A program made the translations under genes and the position numbers. This document shows, one piece after another, positions 32,895 through 46,361 of a stretch of 64,000 nt of DNA (its first letter is position 1; the number at the start of each line of letters is the position of its first letter). This DNA is from Nemertoderma westbladi (taxonomy: Eukaryota; Xenacoelomorpha; Nemertodermatida; Nemertodermatidae). The notes beneath the pieces are model-generated. The model made no database searches, was not told where the DNA came from, and saw only the letters and a program-made list of their open reading frames with translations. Location of the stretch: contig JAUCBJ010001005.1 of assembly GCA_032718475.1 (NCBI GenBank), positions 1 through 64,000 on the forward strand, written 5' to 3'.

Positions 32895-34016
32895 TGTTCG
32901 CGCTTTTAGACCTTTAGCAGTTTAACCTGCCAATTTTAGTTGTCCTCTTGTTTATAAATCGACTTTAGCCTTTTACCAATTACCTAGAATCCAGCCGAAG
33001 CCAGTCCGTGCGCGGCGTATGACCCACGGTGTGGGAGACTGGATTCGGATTCCTTGGGAGTTATTGCAGTGTAGACCTACTGTATTATTCGATTGATCGC
33101 TACTATATAATCTCTGACAACTATATTCACTTTCGGGGAAATATTAACAGTTCCTTTAGGACGTGGCGCTTTAAGTATAAAAACAGAGTTATGACTTATA
33201 CTAATCACAACTAGATGGCCACAGAGTTTCGTAAATAGCGCATTCTTTAGGAGATGCTTTATTAACCTTCACACTACTTCACACGACTTCACACTACTTC
33301 ACACTACTTTACACTAGTTCGCACTAATCTGCCGACCGTCACTGAATTTGATCATATATAAGGAGGATCTCAACTGACACACGTAGGGATTATGAAATAG
33401 CATTTAATTCACACAAAACCACTATAATTTAAGTCGCAGTTGCTACCGGTTAACTCTATTCCTCTTACCTCAGTAATCAATAAGATTGATGGGTTTATGA
33501 TTATTTATCTGTATTCTCCAAATATAACATCAATATCCATTAATATAACAATTAATACTATAAACAGAAGTAAATAATGCGGTGAACAGTCAGTATGTGT
33601 TACTTATGCAGTTATGAAATGTTCAGTGGTGCGTCAAATAAGTTGAAATGTGATCAAATGTTAATAGATTTACGTTCTTATAACCAAGGCCATCTGATGT
33701 TCCTAGGCCAAAGTCTGAAACTTCCGCACAGAAGCACAGAAAATTCGGAGTTGGTTCTGATGCTCAGAAAATAGTAAACAAAGACCGTAATGCATTGCGT
33801 GAGTTTCCATAGGTTTCTGTTAGCTGTAAAGTGAAAATTGCTCTGATTGGCTGAATAAGACAACAAAGAACTTCCACGTCCACAAAGAATCAGCTGACAG
33901 ATTTCGTCATCTTGGTTCTAATTCCTTCCCGTCGCCGTTGGATAAATTTAGGGCTATTTTAGAGTACTCGGCGCATTGCGTAAAAATGACTTGTTATGTC
34001 CGCAAAAGCTTTTACA
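32895..34016 (-). repeat. BEL-B 3' LTR (1122 bp)
   Basis: On the minus strand it begins TGTAAAAGCTTTTGCGGACA and ends TCTAAAAGCGCGAACA. It contains a short CACACTACTT tandem repeat (33282-33312). Preceded by the conserved TTCTGGGAGCGG. An ORF on its plus strand (33029-33214) recurs in the other LTR simply because the LTRs are repeats. Confidence 0.92.
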
Positions 34017-34042
34017 CCGCTCCCAGAAAATGGGATTTAAGT

Positions 34043-37000
34043 CTATAAAATATAAAAAATCACAGTTTCTAAAATACAAAAATACTCTAAACTATTAGTC
34101 TTTCTTTCGTGAATGGCGTTTACGAAGTTTTTTGAGGCTAGTAAGAGTCCTTTTCTCTTTGGGGCGAACCACTTTACTAGGAGGGCTATAACTCCTGGGT
34201 GAGGGGTGCAATACAATTGCATCGGAAGGTTTCGGATTACGGTCGGTGTATCCGCCGGTCGAGGTACCCGGTTGATTGATATCAACCTCAGTGGAACGAG
34301 GTCAAACAACCTTTAGAGCGCGTTTCAGGACAGCAGCTCTTACTGGTCCCTGACGGGTCGTTTGCACGAGAGCGGTAGGTTGACCGTGAGTAGTGAGAAA
34401 TTTCCTCGGTTTGATGGTTCTTTCCAACTCGCGTTCTCGGGCTCTATATTCATATGGTCGTCTATGAACTTCTTGTAGCTCTGGATGCGAGTTTATAAAC
34501 AAGTCACCATATTCCGGATCTTGGCGGATGAAGTTGATCAAGTTATGGGAATTAAGGTTGTTAGGATTAATATTCCTAAGGTACTTGCGAACAAATTTAG
34601 TCAAAATATTCTCGCCAACACGCTTCATTAGCTCGTAGCTAGGGGTGCGAGATTTTTGCTCAACGGAAGCAAAGAGATATGGGTGAAACGCGTAGACTCC
34701 TTCATAGGCACGTCCAGGATAGTATCGATGACGTGATTCACAATGGAGATCTGCGTTAGCTTCCCAGGCTCTGATAAAACGCAGGGCAACCATTTCGTCT
34801 ACGCTTTCTAGATCTCGGTTGAAAGGGCAATTGAAACTTGCGTGTCCCTTAAACTGGCAATGATGACATTGAGTCATAAATTGAGGACTGACTGCGAAGA
34901 TGTGTAGATTATTGAGTCTACAATACGCACAATAAATCTCCATAGAAGGTTGATCCTTAAAGTAGGAGCAGGGTACCCTGGAGTCCACCGGGGTAAAGTG
35001 ATCTCGTGATGCGCATAATCGGCAACGTTTCCTAGAAACATAATTGGCATGCCAATAGTCGTATGCGGTGAGACATTGTGGACCTTGATACCATTCCAGA
35101 ACATAATCATTGTCACTGCTCCTGGGCGCTGTGGGTTGAATCTCCTCGGACTCCAAGCAAAATGGTTTGTCTTCCAATTGCATAGCTGAGGTAGGTGTAG
35201 CTGTCTCCTCAAGCGAACCCACTGTTTGAACTTCCACGATAGAATAACCTGTGGGGATTCGGGGTCTTTGTATGACAGATGAATGTAAGTTCTGTATACA
35301 AACGTTCTTAAAAATGGCGAATCCAGCGCTGTCCAACTTCTCAGCAGCTGAGTCTCTTAAGCTGCGCTTGGTCAGAGCGCGGTCCTTGAACTGACTATCA
35401 ACGTTACGGAACGGAGTCAGAAAGCGCCTAAAGCGTTCGAATCGGATGAATTTATTGTGTTCATCTAGCTTGGCGAGTTTGGTTCCAAGTAACAAGGGGT
35501 GGGCACATATAGTGCGACTGCACACATCGGCTAGCCAACCGGCAAGTGCAGCATTCTCGAAGATAGTGTATATAGCTAATGAGGGACGGAGTGGAACACT
35601 CATAAAGCTATAAACGACGCCAGGTGCGGTTAATGGTCTGTCGAAGTATAATCGAGAATAATGATCTCCATATACTTGTTGGTAGCTGACAGGGTTTCCG
35701 ACTTTGAAATTCCATCCGTATTCATGGAAGGCAAGATGTCCAATAGAGGTTTGTTGTACTTTATTGATTCCGCTGGATGTATTAGCATACATAGTTCGGA
35801 AGAAACCTCGCCCTTCTGCCCAGGGAGCAATCAGCTGGGTGTCTACGAAAGGATATGGGATATTCTCCATGTTTCTGAAGTCATTTTGGAGATCTCCATA
35901 AACAGCTGAGCCGATTTTAAGGATTCTCTCGTCAAACAGCATCTCGAGCACTGGCTGGGGTAGCATCGATCCATCTATACCCATGGCCGGTTTGCGCTCG
36001 GTATCGGTAACATAACGCTGCGCGAGTTCGAATTGTCCATGTCGGAGTTTCTTTTGTATCTCAGTGAGAGTCTCAAAAGAATAATCGATCACGTCGGAAC
36101 ACGCTCGAGTAAACACATGGGTAGAACCAGCTAGTCCACGTATGTGTATCATTCGCGTAGTTCCCAGTTCTCCAACCGGAACGCTACCTTTGTTATCGTA
36201 AGTGACAACTCCATACATTTCGATAACGTTAAGAGTTTTTGTTCCACTCTTTGGTGGCATTTTCTATGGTCATACCCACCGGATGCCATAAGGTGGCGCG
36301 TTTGCTTGCATTAGGTAGATCGCTATACTTCAGATAATGTGTAGTATAAGTCTCTGCATCTCCATATCGCTGTATTCTCTCTTCCTCGAATAATACGTCG
36401 AGATTCCAATGGACTAATCGAGTTTTAATAAATCCATCAAGATTATACGGAGGCATTATTACGGAAGCTGCTTCTTCTCTCTCGTCCATTTCAATGTGCT
36501 TCTCCTCGAGCTGATTTTCCTCCGCTTGTCATTGGAAGTGTTCATCCAAAAACTCTTGTAGAGAGTAGGTTCGTCCAAGTTCGATATCTTCTTCGAGATT
36601 CTGGATTTCTCGATCGAACTGGGGTAAAGCTAATTCTTTTACCGCTTGGACTTGTTGTTGCAATTTACGTTTGTCTAAACAATCGTAGGTTCCTTTTCTG
36701 ATCTTTTGCCGAATAGCGTCTAACGCGTTTCGTACAACGCTCTCCTCCACTTCGGTGACAGGTTGTATCGGGGTTAAACCGGGACGATTATACGGTTTAA
36801 ACGGCGATATTAGATGTCCACGTCCCAATCCGGCTAGGTAGGATGGGCGAATATCTAGAGAGCCCACAACCGGAGTGCCACCGACTAATTGTTCGGGTAA
36901 CACTAGATCTTTGAACAATGAGTACAGTTCAGGAGGATCTGTCATACTATTAGGATCAAGAGTCTGAGGTCTCACCAGGGAATAAGGAGGTCTGACCGAG

Positions 37001-37851
37001 TATTCCGGAACTCTGATCATAGGCTTGTTTAAGGATCGTTTGAGTCGAGCGAGCGTGGGTGATACGTCGAACAAGTTTCCATCGAAACTCCCGTAAGTAT
37101 AGCGAGTAAAACTGTGCTTAGCGCAATGTCTCCGTGGATGTTTATGTCTTTCCGTTTGTTGGTTGGGTCTAGGGCATTCATCGCAATAATACCAAAGACG
37201 CACATCTTGTAGGGGAAACACAGGTGATCTTTCTCCAGTTTTACAATATTCCTCCATCTGTTCGAAGCTATCCGGTACAACAGGTAGTGGTCGATCGGCG
37301 GTAAGATACATCATAGTGAAATAGAGTCGTTTGAGTTCTATCATAGGGTTATGATGTATACCTTGAGGATATCGAGTTTCTAGATTTTGTTGACTGGCTA
37401 CATTGAGATATGTTTTTCTCAGGAATTCCAAATATTTGTTGAAGTCACTGCGTTTATCCGACTCTTCAACATCTTCTCTTTCGAGTCGATTTCGAATAGA
37501 ATTTTCATGTTCGATTCTCAGTTTATCATTCCGACTCCGCTGGGTATGATATTTAAATAGAATCATTTCCCTTTCGGTGTCTACATTGTCCGTATCGTGT
37601 AAATCGATAGGATGACCAGTAGTTAAGAAGTCCATATACGTACCATTACGATGCGTATAGTGAGCGGTGAATTTTCTATAGTCCAATTCATGCGTGAGCT
37701 GCTCCTTTGACATTGGCAGTTCGATATAGCGGCCATCGTCCTCCGTAGTATGTTGACTAGCGTCGCTGCATATTAAACTATCAACAAACACTTGCAATGG
37801 TAGGGTATATCGCTCCCTGATACCAAGATCATCTTCTATCAACTCAGTCAT
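34043..37851 (-). pseudogene. BEL-B ORF2, decayed copy
   Basis: Homologous to 4616-8869 along its length. ATG at 37851 (MTELIEDDLGIRERYTLPL). It keeps the Glu codon where BEL-A has its stop, then is broken by TGA at 36529-36531, an internal loss of about 170 codons near 36460, a frameshift near 36240-36260 and TGA at 34302-34304 before the C-terminal basic part (34301-34043). The first cluster (CDEC...C.KH) and the CCHC knuckle CHHCQFKGHASFNC are retained, so these residues are conserved between subfamilies even though the copies differ elsewhere. Confidence 0.88.
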
Positions 37852-39615
37852 GGCTGCTATATGAGTTTATAGATATTATAATTAATAATAATTAGGCTAG
37901 CGGTTGTCGCTGCCTCCCCCTCAGTGCCCCCGGACAGCGCAAGATCCTCAGCGCTATGTACTGTCGTCGCTGTGCCTCTCGCCAATGTAGTAGCTACACA
38001 ACGACAACAATAACCAGCGCGAGTCACTCCACTGTCCATCCCAAGGGCTTAGATTTACTGGAGGTTCTTGCTACAGACAACTGCGACTCGCTACTGTAAA
38101 CACACTTTAGTAGTAACATTCACCTATAAATACACAAATTCCACACTCCTGTCACAATTTGTACAAATTCGGGCCATTTGTCCGTTAGTCAAATGCCTTC
38201 CAGAATGCCACGTTATTATTATGTATCCCTGGATACTAGCAAGGTGCTATTTATTCCGCATGCTATTCAATGGGGCAAGCTTTCTATTGTTCTTTTAACT
38301 CGCTTCTAATTCTAGCGTGGTTGTTGCTATGGTGACATTATGGAAAGCTAGCGGTAGAATTAGGGTAATTCTCATGCATACAGATCTGGGATGCTATTTA
38401 ATAGTGATTCTTTAATTGTCAATATTCCCCTTATACATGATTTTATGAATTTTATCGGCTATTGTCTGTACACTGGAGATTCTCGCACACTAATATACTT
38501 AATAGGGTGAATCTCCGCTCCCATGATCTATTAATTAATGGAATTTTGGGAATGTTATAAATTGTATAAAATGACAATTTATCAAATTCATGAGAGGATA
38601 TGAATTTAAAATTTATTCCCGTGAATTTTATTATTTGATATTAAATAGACACAATTTTATTCCAGAACATGTCTGGGAACTAGGATCCTTAATTCTAGAA
38701 ATTTTGTCTTTTAAGAGTATCGGTAAGTGCTACGATATCCTAATCGACTAGAATTTTAGAGGATCTAAATTTTAACAGATTTTGATTTATAGATTTTCTA
38801 GAGTCAATTTGTTAGTATTTACTCTATTGTAACATTTGTTTTAACAGATTTTATAAATATTTATTAAATATTTAATATTTAAGATGGGCACCGATTTCTT
38901 CCAGAACATGTCTGGGGACGTTAACCACTGATTCTAGAATTTTGTCTTTCAAGTATATCGGTGGGTGCCGCGATATCTTAATCGACTAGAATTTCAGATG
39001 GTCAAAGGGTTTAACAGATTTATTTGAAGATTCATTAACAGATTTGTTTGATAACATTATTAATATTAATAATGTTTGTTAATATTTTTGAACTTCAATG
39101 CTACTGTTAAATGGACATCATTCTACTATATGTATTATTTAATATACGGTATGAGAGCAATATTGCAAGAAGCAATGTCAGTGAGAAGAGGCAAGTCGTT
39201 TCCAAGGTCTACCCAGAGCTTGGTTTAGCCGAGACACAAGGATCCGAACTTTGCATTCCTAATACTCTACATACCAATAATACTTGAGTATAGTAGGGGC
39301 GGTATTGTACTTTTAATATGTACGGACATTTCATCTTACTGTAGTCACATATTTATAGTATGATACGGACAGTAAGGAAAGAGAAAATGAATTATTTCTC
39401 GCCGTTAAACGAAATATATTATGCTAAGTAATTAAGTAATAAGACACTGATATATTGCACTAATCTACTGAATAATTGTTAAAATATTATTCTACAAAAT
39501 AAAATTAAAGAAAACGATTTTAATAATAAAATTACATATATAATAATGCATACATAAATATAAAATAATAAAAAAAATATAAAATAATGAAGTCACACAC
39601 CCACTCCAAACGCTA
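37852..39615 (-). other. BEL-B spacer between pol and ORF2, with repeated hairpin modules
   Basis: Matches the BEL-A and BEL-C spacers in inverted orientation. Two hairpin modules lie around 38660-38770 and 38885-39000, each with CCAGAACATGTCTGG-type stems and CGATAT/ATATCG pairs. The GGAGATTC/GAATCTCC stem is at about 38475-38520. It begins just after the ORF2 ATG with a G+C-rich block (37915-38040) shared with 4430-4570. Confidence 0.72.
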
Positions 39616-42600
39616 TTACGTTGGGGAGTCCCTAGATGTTTGTTGGATTAGGGAGGTGGTCGTGGGAAGAGTCTCTTGCCTTCCACAGTTCCCGGACAAC
39701 TCTCGGTCTCTTTCCAGTAAACATAAACGACCAACTGGGCGATTAAGTTGTTGTGTTTCGAATACAATTCCAGGTTTCTTAACGTTACGTCGCATGACGA
39801 TGAGTTCCACCGATCGCACTAAACCATCATCGGATATATGAGTCTCGATGATACGGCCTGTCTGCCACCTCTTACGTGGAAGATCTGATTCCACGATAAG
39901 GACCATGTCTCCGGCGCTGACGTTTTCTTGTGCGCAAACCACTTTGTTTGAAGTTGTAGCGTAGGAAGATAATGTTTTTCGAAATGGTCAGCGAAACGAC
40001 GGGATAATAACTGCATAAGTTGCCAAGTTTGTCGGCAGTATTAGTCTCCGTCTGTGAATTCCTATTGCGGGAGCATGGCTACAGGTTTCTTTAGTAGGAA
40101 ATGCGCGGGTGTTAGCTCTTCTAGGCAGTCGGGACTCGATGAGACTGGCATAAGCGGTCTCTCATTAAGATAGGCGGCGATTTCTTCCATTAACGTCCGC
40201 AAAAGTTCGTCGGTGATATAAAGTGAAATGCGGTCTTCACGCTCTGTATTAGTCTCTCCCAACTTCCTCCCCACCAAGGGGCGTCGGCGGCGTTGAAGGT
40301 CCAGCTAGATGCTGTTACCCTTAGCTGATCGTCCACCTGTCTTTGGTTCCAATCTTTCACGTAAGCTGTGATCTCATCATTGGCGCCAATGAAGTTCGTT
40401 CCTTTGTCGGATCTCATAGTGTTGCTAGTCCCAAAACGAGCGATCTGTCGGCGTAAACTCAGTATGAAGCTGTTGGTAGATAGATCGTTCACCATATCTA
40501 GATGGATCGCTCTACAAGTCATACAGATAAAGATGACACACCATCGCTTGACTATAGTCCTAGCACGATATACTTCAATAGGGCCAAATAAATCCACACC
40601 AGTATTAGTAAATGGTGGTTCATAGAAGCTTACTCGTTCCCTAGGTAATTCTGCCTCTCGCTGTGTTAAAGGCCTACTAAATGCTTTCCTACAGGGTATA
40701 CAGTTCCTAAGAACTTGGTTAAGAGCTCTATGGGGCTTATGGAAATAATAGCGAGTTCGAATTTCGCTAAGAACTCATTCTCTACCATCATGGTAAAGTC
40801 TACTGTGAACATCTACAATCATCTTGATTTGTATTTCAAGATTTCTAATGAGTATGGGAAACTTAGTGTCAAAGGACAATGGAGCATTAGTTAATCTCCC
40901 TCCGACACGTATTAACCCATCTATCATTGTGCTAGAGAAACGATCCCTTAAGCGCATCTGTGGATTTCTCAACAACAGGAAATACTTATCGGAATCTTCG
41001 TAGCACTGCAGGAGTCTCAGTATCTGCTTATTGGTATCCTCATGTTCTTGGTAACTGATCTTCTCAGTCAGACACCTATCAGACACTTTATAAGTGGGAA
41101 GGTCTTTAATAATATGGACTTTTTCGGATATTATTGGAGCGGTATCACTAGCGATCTTCATCCTGGAATAGTGATGATGTAAACATCTTTTCAGATACAC
41201 AATGGCCTTGCTAAGCCGATTCCAGGAGCTATAATGATCTATTGCTCTCTGTAGGAGAGGGGAGAGTCCTTGCGAGACATCTGGTGTTCCAGATTTCCAG
41301 TCTCTTTCCCTGATTTCTATAACGGATCTAGTCGTAATGGGTGAGTTTAGATCCACAGCGTCGTCCCCGGAGGTGTGTAGTACAGACAGATCTATCACGG
41401 GTTTAAATAACTTTGATTTACTCGTCTGGGTTTTAGGTTTGACTTTCTCCGCTCCCTTGTCTTGTCTAATCTCCGCTGTGGTGAGATGAGGGGGCCATTC
41501 CAACGCTTCTTTACTCAGGAAGTCGGGTCCATCTAACCAGTCTGGAGTATCTATCAGTTCTTGAGGAGTTGCTCCTCTAGAGGCGATGTCAGCTGGATTA
41601 ATCGTCCCAGGGCAATGTCTCCATTGATCTACATTAGAGCGACTGAGTATAATGGCTACTCTGTTGGAAACGAAGACGCTGAACTGACAGACTTCATTTG
41701 TTATATACTCCAGAACGAGTAAAGCATCAGTCCAATAGACAGTTCTCTCTAGTGGATAGTCGATCTGTTCTGTTACATTCCAGCCGATGGCTGTAGCGTA
41801 TAGAACCGCCTTTAACTCCGCTCTAGGAACTCGTAGTTTGTTGTTTATTAGGGCCTTAGAGGCGACCAAGGCAACTTTAATTCCATCCGGAGTTTCAATC
41901 CTCAGGTAGGCTACTATACCTATTCCCCTATCGCTGGCGTCTCCAAACACATGGAGTTGATAGGAATACGTGGGGAGAACGTGACCAAAATATGAACGGG
42001 AAATCTTAAAGTTTTCGATGGATGGTAGAGAATCTTCCCATTTCATCCACTTCTTTAGCAGTTCTCCCGTAAGTGGATCATCCCACGAGTGGTTTTCGAG
42101 CCACATTTATTGCACTAAGCTCCAAGCAACTAATATAACTGGGCTAATAAACCCCAATGGATCGAAGTAAGTGTTCAGGATACTTAGACAAATCCGTTTA
42201 GTTCTAACTGGATTATCTCGTTTTAACTGAAAGAATAGGATATCTCTCTCTGTGTCCCATTTTAATCCAAGCGTCTTGGTTTCCGGAAGATTGTCCTTAA
42301 TGAGGTCCAGATCTTTAACACCTCGGTCTTCTACCGGAATCGATTCCAGAAACTCACGGGAGTTACTAGGGAATTTGGTTAGCCGAAATCCACCGCATTG
42401 CAAGCACTCTACCGTTCCCTTGGCAACATCAATGGCTTCTTCCACCAATGGGAGGGACTTTAAATTGTCGTCCATGTATATATCCCGTTTGATGTTGTCG
42501 ATAACCGCTTTAGAGAAGGCGTCTCGGTTGTCATCAGCAGTGGTACGCACTACCAAACAATGAGGGGCTCGAGATGATCCCGAAAGCCTGGATGGTCATC

Positions 42601-45600
42601 CAGTACTCCACCGGTTTTTGGTTGAGGTCTCCTTCAGGCCACCACAGAAATCGTAGGCTGTCTCGATCCCTATCCAGCGCCTTGACTTGTAAGAACATGC
42701 CTTCTATGTCCGAAGCGAATGCGATAGAATATTGCCGCAGTCTTAGTAATATTCCCAACAAAGATTGGAGTAAGTTGGGTCCCGGCAACAGTTCTGAATT
42801 TAGGGATTGACCCATGTAAAGGGCGGAGCCGTCAAACACTACCCGGACTTTGTTGGGTTTACCGGGCTTGGGAACGTAATGATGTGTTAGATAATACGTT
42901 CTCTCCATTATGGGTGTTTCTTCTGGAACTCGCTCCACGTATCCCTTATCAATAAATTTCTTCAGTTGGGTTTTATACATTTCCCTGGCTTGAACGTTAG
43001 CCGTCAGGCGCCGATGTAGTTGTGTGATTCTCTTTTCCGCTAAAGGTCTGTTATTTACGAAGCTGTGTTCTCGCCGTCGAAACGGAAGACCAATCTCATA
43101 GCGACCTTCATCCTTCAGATAACGTGTAGTCATTTCCTGAATCTACTTGGCTCTCTCTTCCTCGACAGACAAGGCTTTGTCGTAGGAATTAGGCTCTACA
43201 GCTTCTTGAGTAAGGAATCGTACAGCGTGTTCATCGCGGATTTTGTTATTGTATCGATCTATCACTTCGTTTAATTCATCGTTATAGGTATATTGTCCGC
43301 CAGGTTGATTGACAAGATGGCATAGGTTGACTTGGTTTAACCAAGTTTGGTTCTCAGTGAGGAGATCGATGGTATTTTCCTCATCATACAAGTGGTTGAT
43401 GTCGTCGTTGTCTGAGGAGTATGGAGTTTCCTCAGTTGGGGTTTCTTCCTCACTGATTTCTTCTTCCCATTCACTCACCTGGTGTATTCTTTCATGAGGG
43501 AGTCTTTCCATTAAGGTCCTATGGGAAGGTCCAGTGAAGTACCAACCTACTCTCGTTCTTCCCGCATACATCTGTCCCAGCGAGTTGTTTGTCCCAGCGA
43601 GTACCTACTCCACCCTTTGGCAAAGTAGATGCTACGGCTCCAACAACCATATAACTCTGGTATTCTTGAGACTTACCTAACCAATCTAACTGTCTACAGA
43701 TCTCCTGAATCTCATCAGAAAATTCTATAATCGCGCTGCTAAGAAACGTTCGGGGCGCTACTAATTTCGCATACAGATACCTAGCTATGTTAGTCCTATT
43801 ATCATACCTCATGTTTAGTGTATCCCAAACTTGTCTTAATCCGTCTGGATGTCCAATAAACTTTAACGCCATTAACTTGGGAGGTCCTTCCAAGCACTCG
43901 ATGAGGAATCGAAGTTTCTCTCCATTGGATAGTACAGAGTTCTGTATGTTATCTTTATAATATTCATCCGGTTCGATTCATCGGTTCTAGCCATTTGACG
44001 CATAAAACTTTCTTGGGCCATCATATTATTTAATATCGAGTTATCGGTATATAAATTTCTCGGATTAGGATCAGGTCTATATGGAATATTGTTATCAACA
44101 GGTTTATAATTACCCTTAATAGGGTTCACTATAGGAGTTTCTACTTCACTAGCAGTATAGATGCGTGTAGGCTCCACACCTTGCGCATGAAATACTTCAG
44201 ACCTAACTGGCTGACACATTGTTACAGGGGGTTACCATATTTGTTACCATTTTGTTACCATATTTGTTAACATTTTATTTCATACCCATTTGTATATTTA
44301 CTAATTTATCGCGCTCTAAAGCCATACTTTGTTGTACTTCTTGCAACTCTAACCTACTCTCTCTTACTGTTCCCTTTAACAGCTGAACAGTCCCTTCCAA
44401 TTCACGGACCTGCTGGGAAGACTGATTCTTGTGGGCTTCCAGCTGTCCGAGCAGCTGATTCATCCCCTGTCGTCCCTCGTCCACCCACTCAACCGCAGAG
44501 GCGGGAGCCGCCAACATGGTAGCTGGGTGGCATATAGGGACGACGGGAGACAGTTTATTTATAATGTCTTGCTCGGCGTCCAGGACTGTGTTGGATTCCG
44601 GGGGTTGTCTACTGGGCACAGGTAGTTTAGTACTGTGCAAAGGGAATTTGGAGTTAGGTTCTGGAAGTACAGGGGTCTCTATCAAGGGAGTGGCTTCAAT
44701 AACAGGCCTAATTATTTCGGGCTCGTCTACTATAGTAGGGAGTCTTTCTACTCTAATAATTTGGTCTGTAGGCTCTTGATTACTTAAATCTACATTAGCT
44801 AGTTGCCTTCTCACCGCAGGAGGCAAATTAGGTAACTTCTGCCAGTGTGGCGTTCCTCTACGTCCGCTTGAACGAGATTGATTACCTTTACCCTCGGGAT
44901 CCATTGTATCACCGTCATCAGAGGAGGTAAATCCCTGTCTTCTGGGAGTAGATCGACTCAGTAGTTGAATCTGAGTAGCTGCCCTTTGTTTATTTAAGTA
45001 ATCTTGTTTCGCCTGAAGATTTTCCAACTCTAGTTGGGTTGTCGCTTCAGATACCTTCCGTTCTGCTTCTGCCACTGCCGCTTTTCTTTCAGCCTCTGCT
45101 GCTGCCGCCACCACTGCCGCTTTTCTTTCAGATTCTGCCGCTGCTGCTGCCACTTTTCTTTCAGATTCTGCCGCTGCCGCTGACCTTCGGTCTTCTATTT
45201 GCCTTTTCTTAATTTGCTCTTCTTGGTCCATAGCGATGAGGATGCTTTCATCAAATTTAGCCTGTTCTGCAGCTAATATTTCCGCATCTAAAGAATCTAA
45301 CACGAATTTGCCTCCCTCTCTATTGGGATGAAGTCCAGCTAGCTGTCTTCTGAGCTCTTTGTCTCCTATAAATCGTTGATAATCCGATAAATAGATGTCA
45401 ATCGTATCCTTCTTCTGAGGTTTTTCGGATATCGCTTCGCCTTCCACATGAGAAAAGGTGGCGTCTGTTGATTCTCCGTGGGTCATGCGCTCAGTTAGCT
45501 GAACTTTCCATTGTGTCGTTCCCTGGACCTTAACACTCACTCGTTGGAACCAAGTCTTTACAGCCACTTGCAACGACGTGTCTTGGCTTCTCTTCGAGGC

Positions 45601-46361
45601 CTCCTCAAAGGCTGAAAGGATTAATCTGATCCGTAAGATACGTTCTCGCACTTGATAAAGCAGCTCTCCCTGCTCTTGAGGTCCTTGACGTTGTTGAAAT
45701 AAATGTTCTTCTAATCGCTCCAAGGAGCTGAAGAATCCCTGGACATATCCTGCTGCTGACCTCTTCCATATAGCTGGATCTCGAGTGTCCCTTACTATCC
45801 CCATTCGGTATATGTCCTCCCAGGCAGCTTCCGATAAATTAAACGGGAGTCCGGGTCCGGGGAAGTTCTATTGTGTCTCTACAATATACCTTAGTTCCTC
45901 CATCGTATGTCCCGCTTAACTGTCCCTGGTCGATCTCTTATTTCTCATCCAATCAGCTTGATGTTCCTCCACAACGATCAATACTCTAGTGAGTACGGCC
46001 CCAGGAAGAATTAGAAGTGGATCTGGATAAACTGCTTCTGCCATCCTTGCTCCGATCTCGGGCGTTAACTCTTCAGTGTCGGAACTACTAGAGTTATTCT
46101 GCCATTGAGAAATAAGTTCCTGGCTCGGGTGCTGCTGCTGCTAACAGCCGTCTCTTGGTCTCGCTTAACTTGAGCCCTAGTGCCTATAATAGACCTATGA
46201 TGCTTTACTAGCCTAGAGTCTGATACCACTACTGTAGGGATGACCTTTCTTACAGTAGGAGGGGACTTGGACTTTGGTCTGAGATGTTCAATACTTTGAT
46301 CTGGGTCACAGATCGTTCTTTCTAGGAGACTATCTGACAGTGTTTGCTTTGTGTCAGACAT
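39616..46361 (-). pseudogene. gag-pol: BEL-B gag-pol, degenerate, missing zinc knuckles and protease
   Basis: The gag N-terminus starts at 46361 (MSDTKQTLSDSL), is frameshifted near 46065-46100 and has further stops near 45915 and 45867. It continues from 45804 with an Ala/Glu-rich putative coiled coil (45010-45230). A short repeat expansion (ATGGTAACAAAT-like, 44222-44275) closes this frame. A DUF1759-like segment lies at 43893-43600. Near 43575 the sequence jumps from TRWDK to RTRVGWYFTGPS, skipping the NC knuckles and the DUF1758-like protease seen in BEL-C. RT follows (43133-42107, ASDIEGMFLQV and YMDDNL), RNase H (from 42106) and integrase with a TGA at 40775-40777 and frameshifts near 40190 and 40040. 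Confidence 0.88.

Noticed and set aside
33029-33214. A 61-aa ORF repeated almost exactly at 48360-48545
   Set aside because: Both lie antisense within the two LTRs of BEL-B; the conservation is due to LTR identity, not protein selection.
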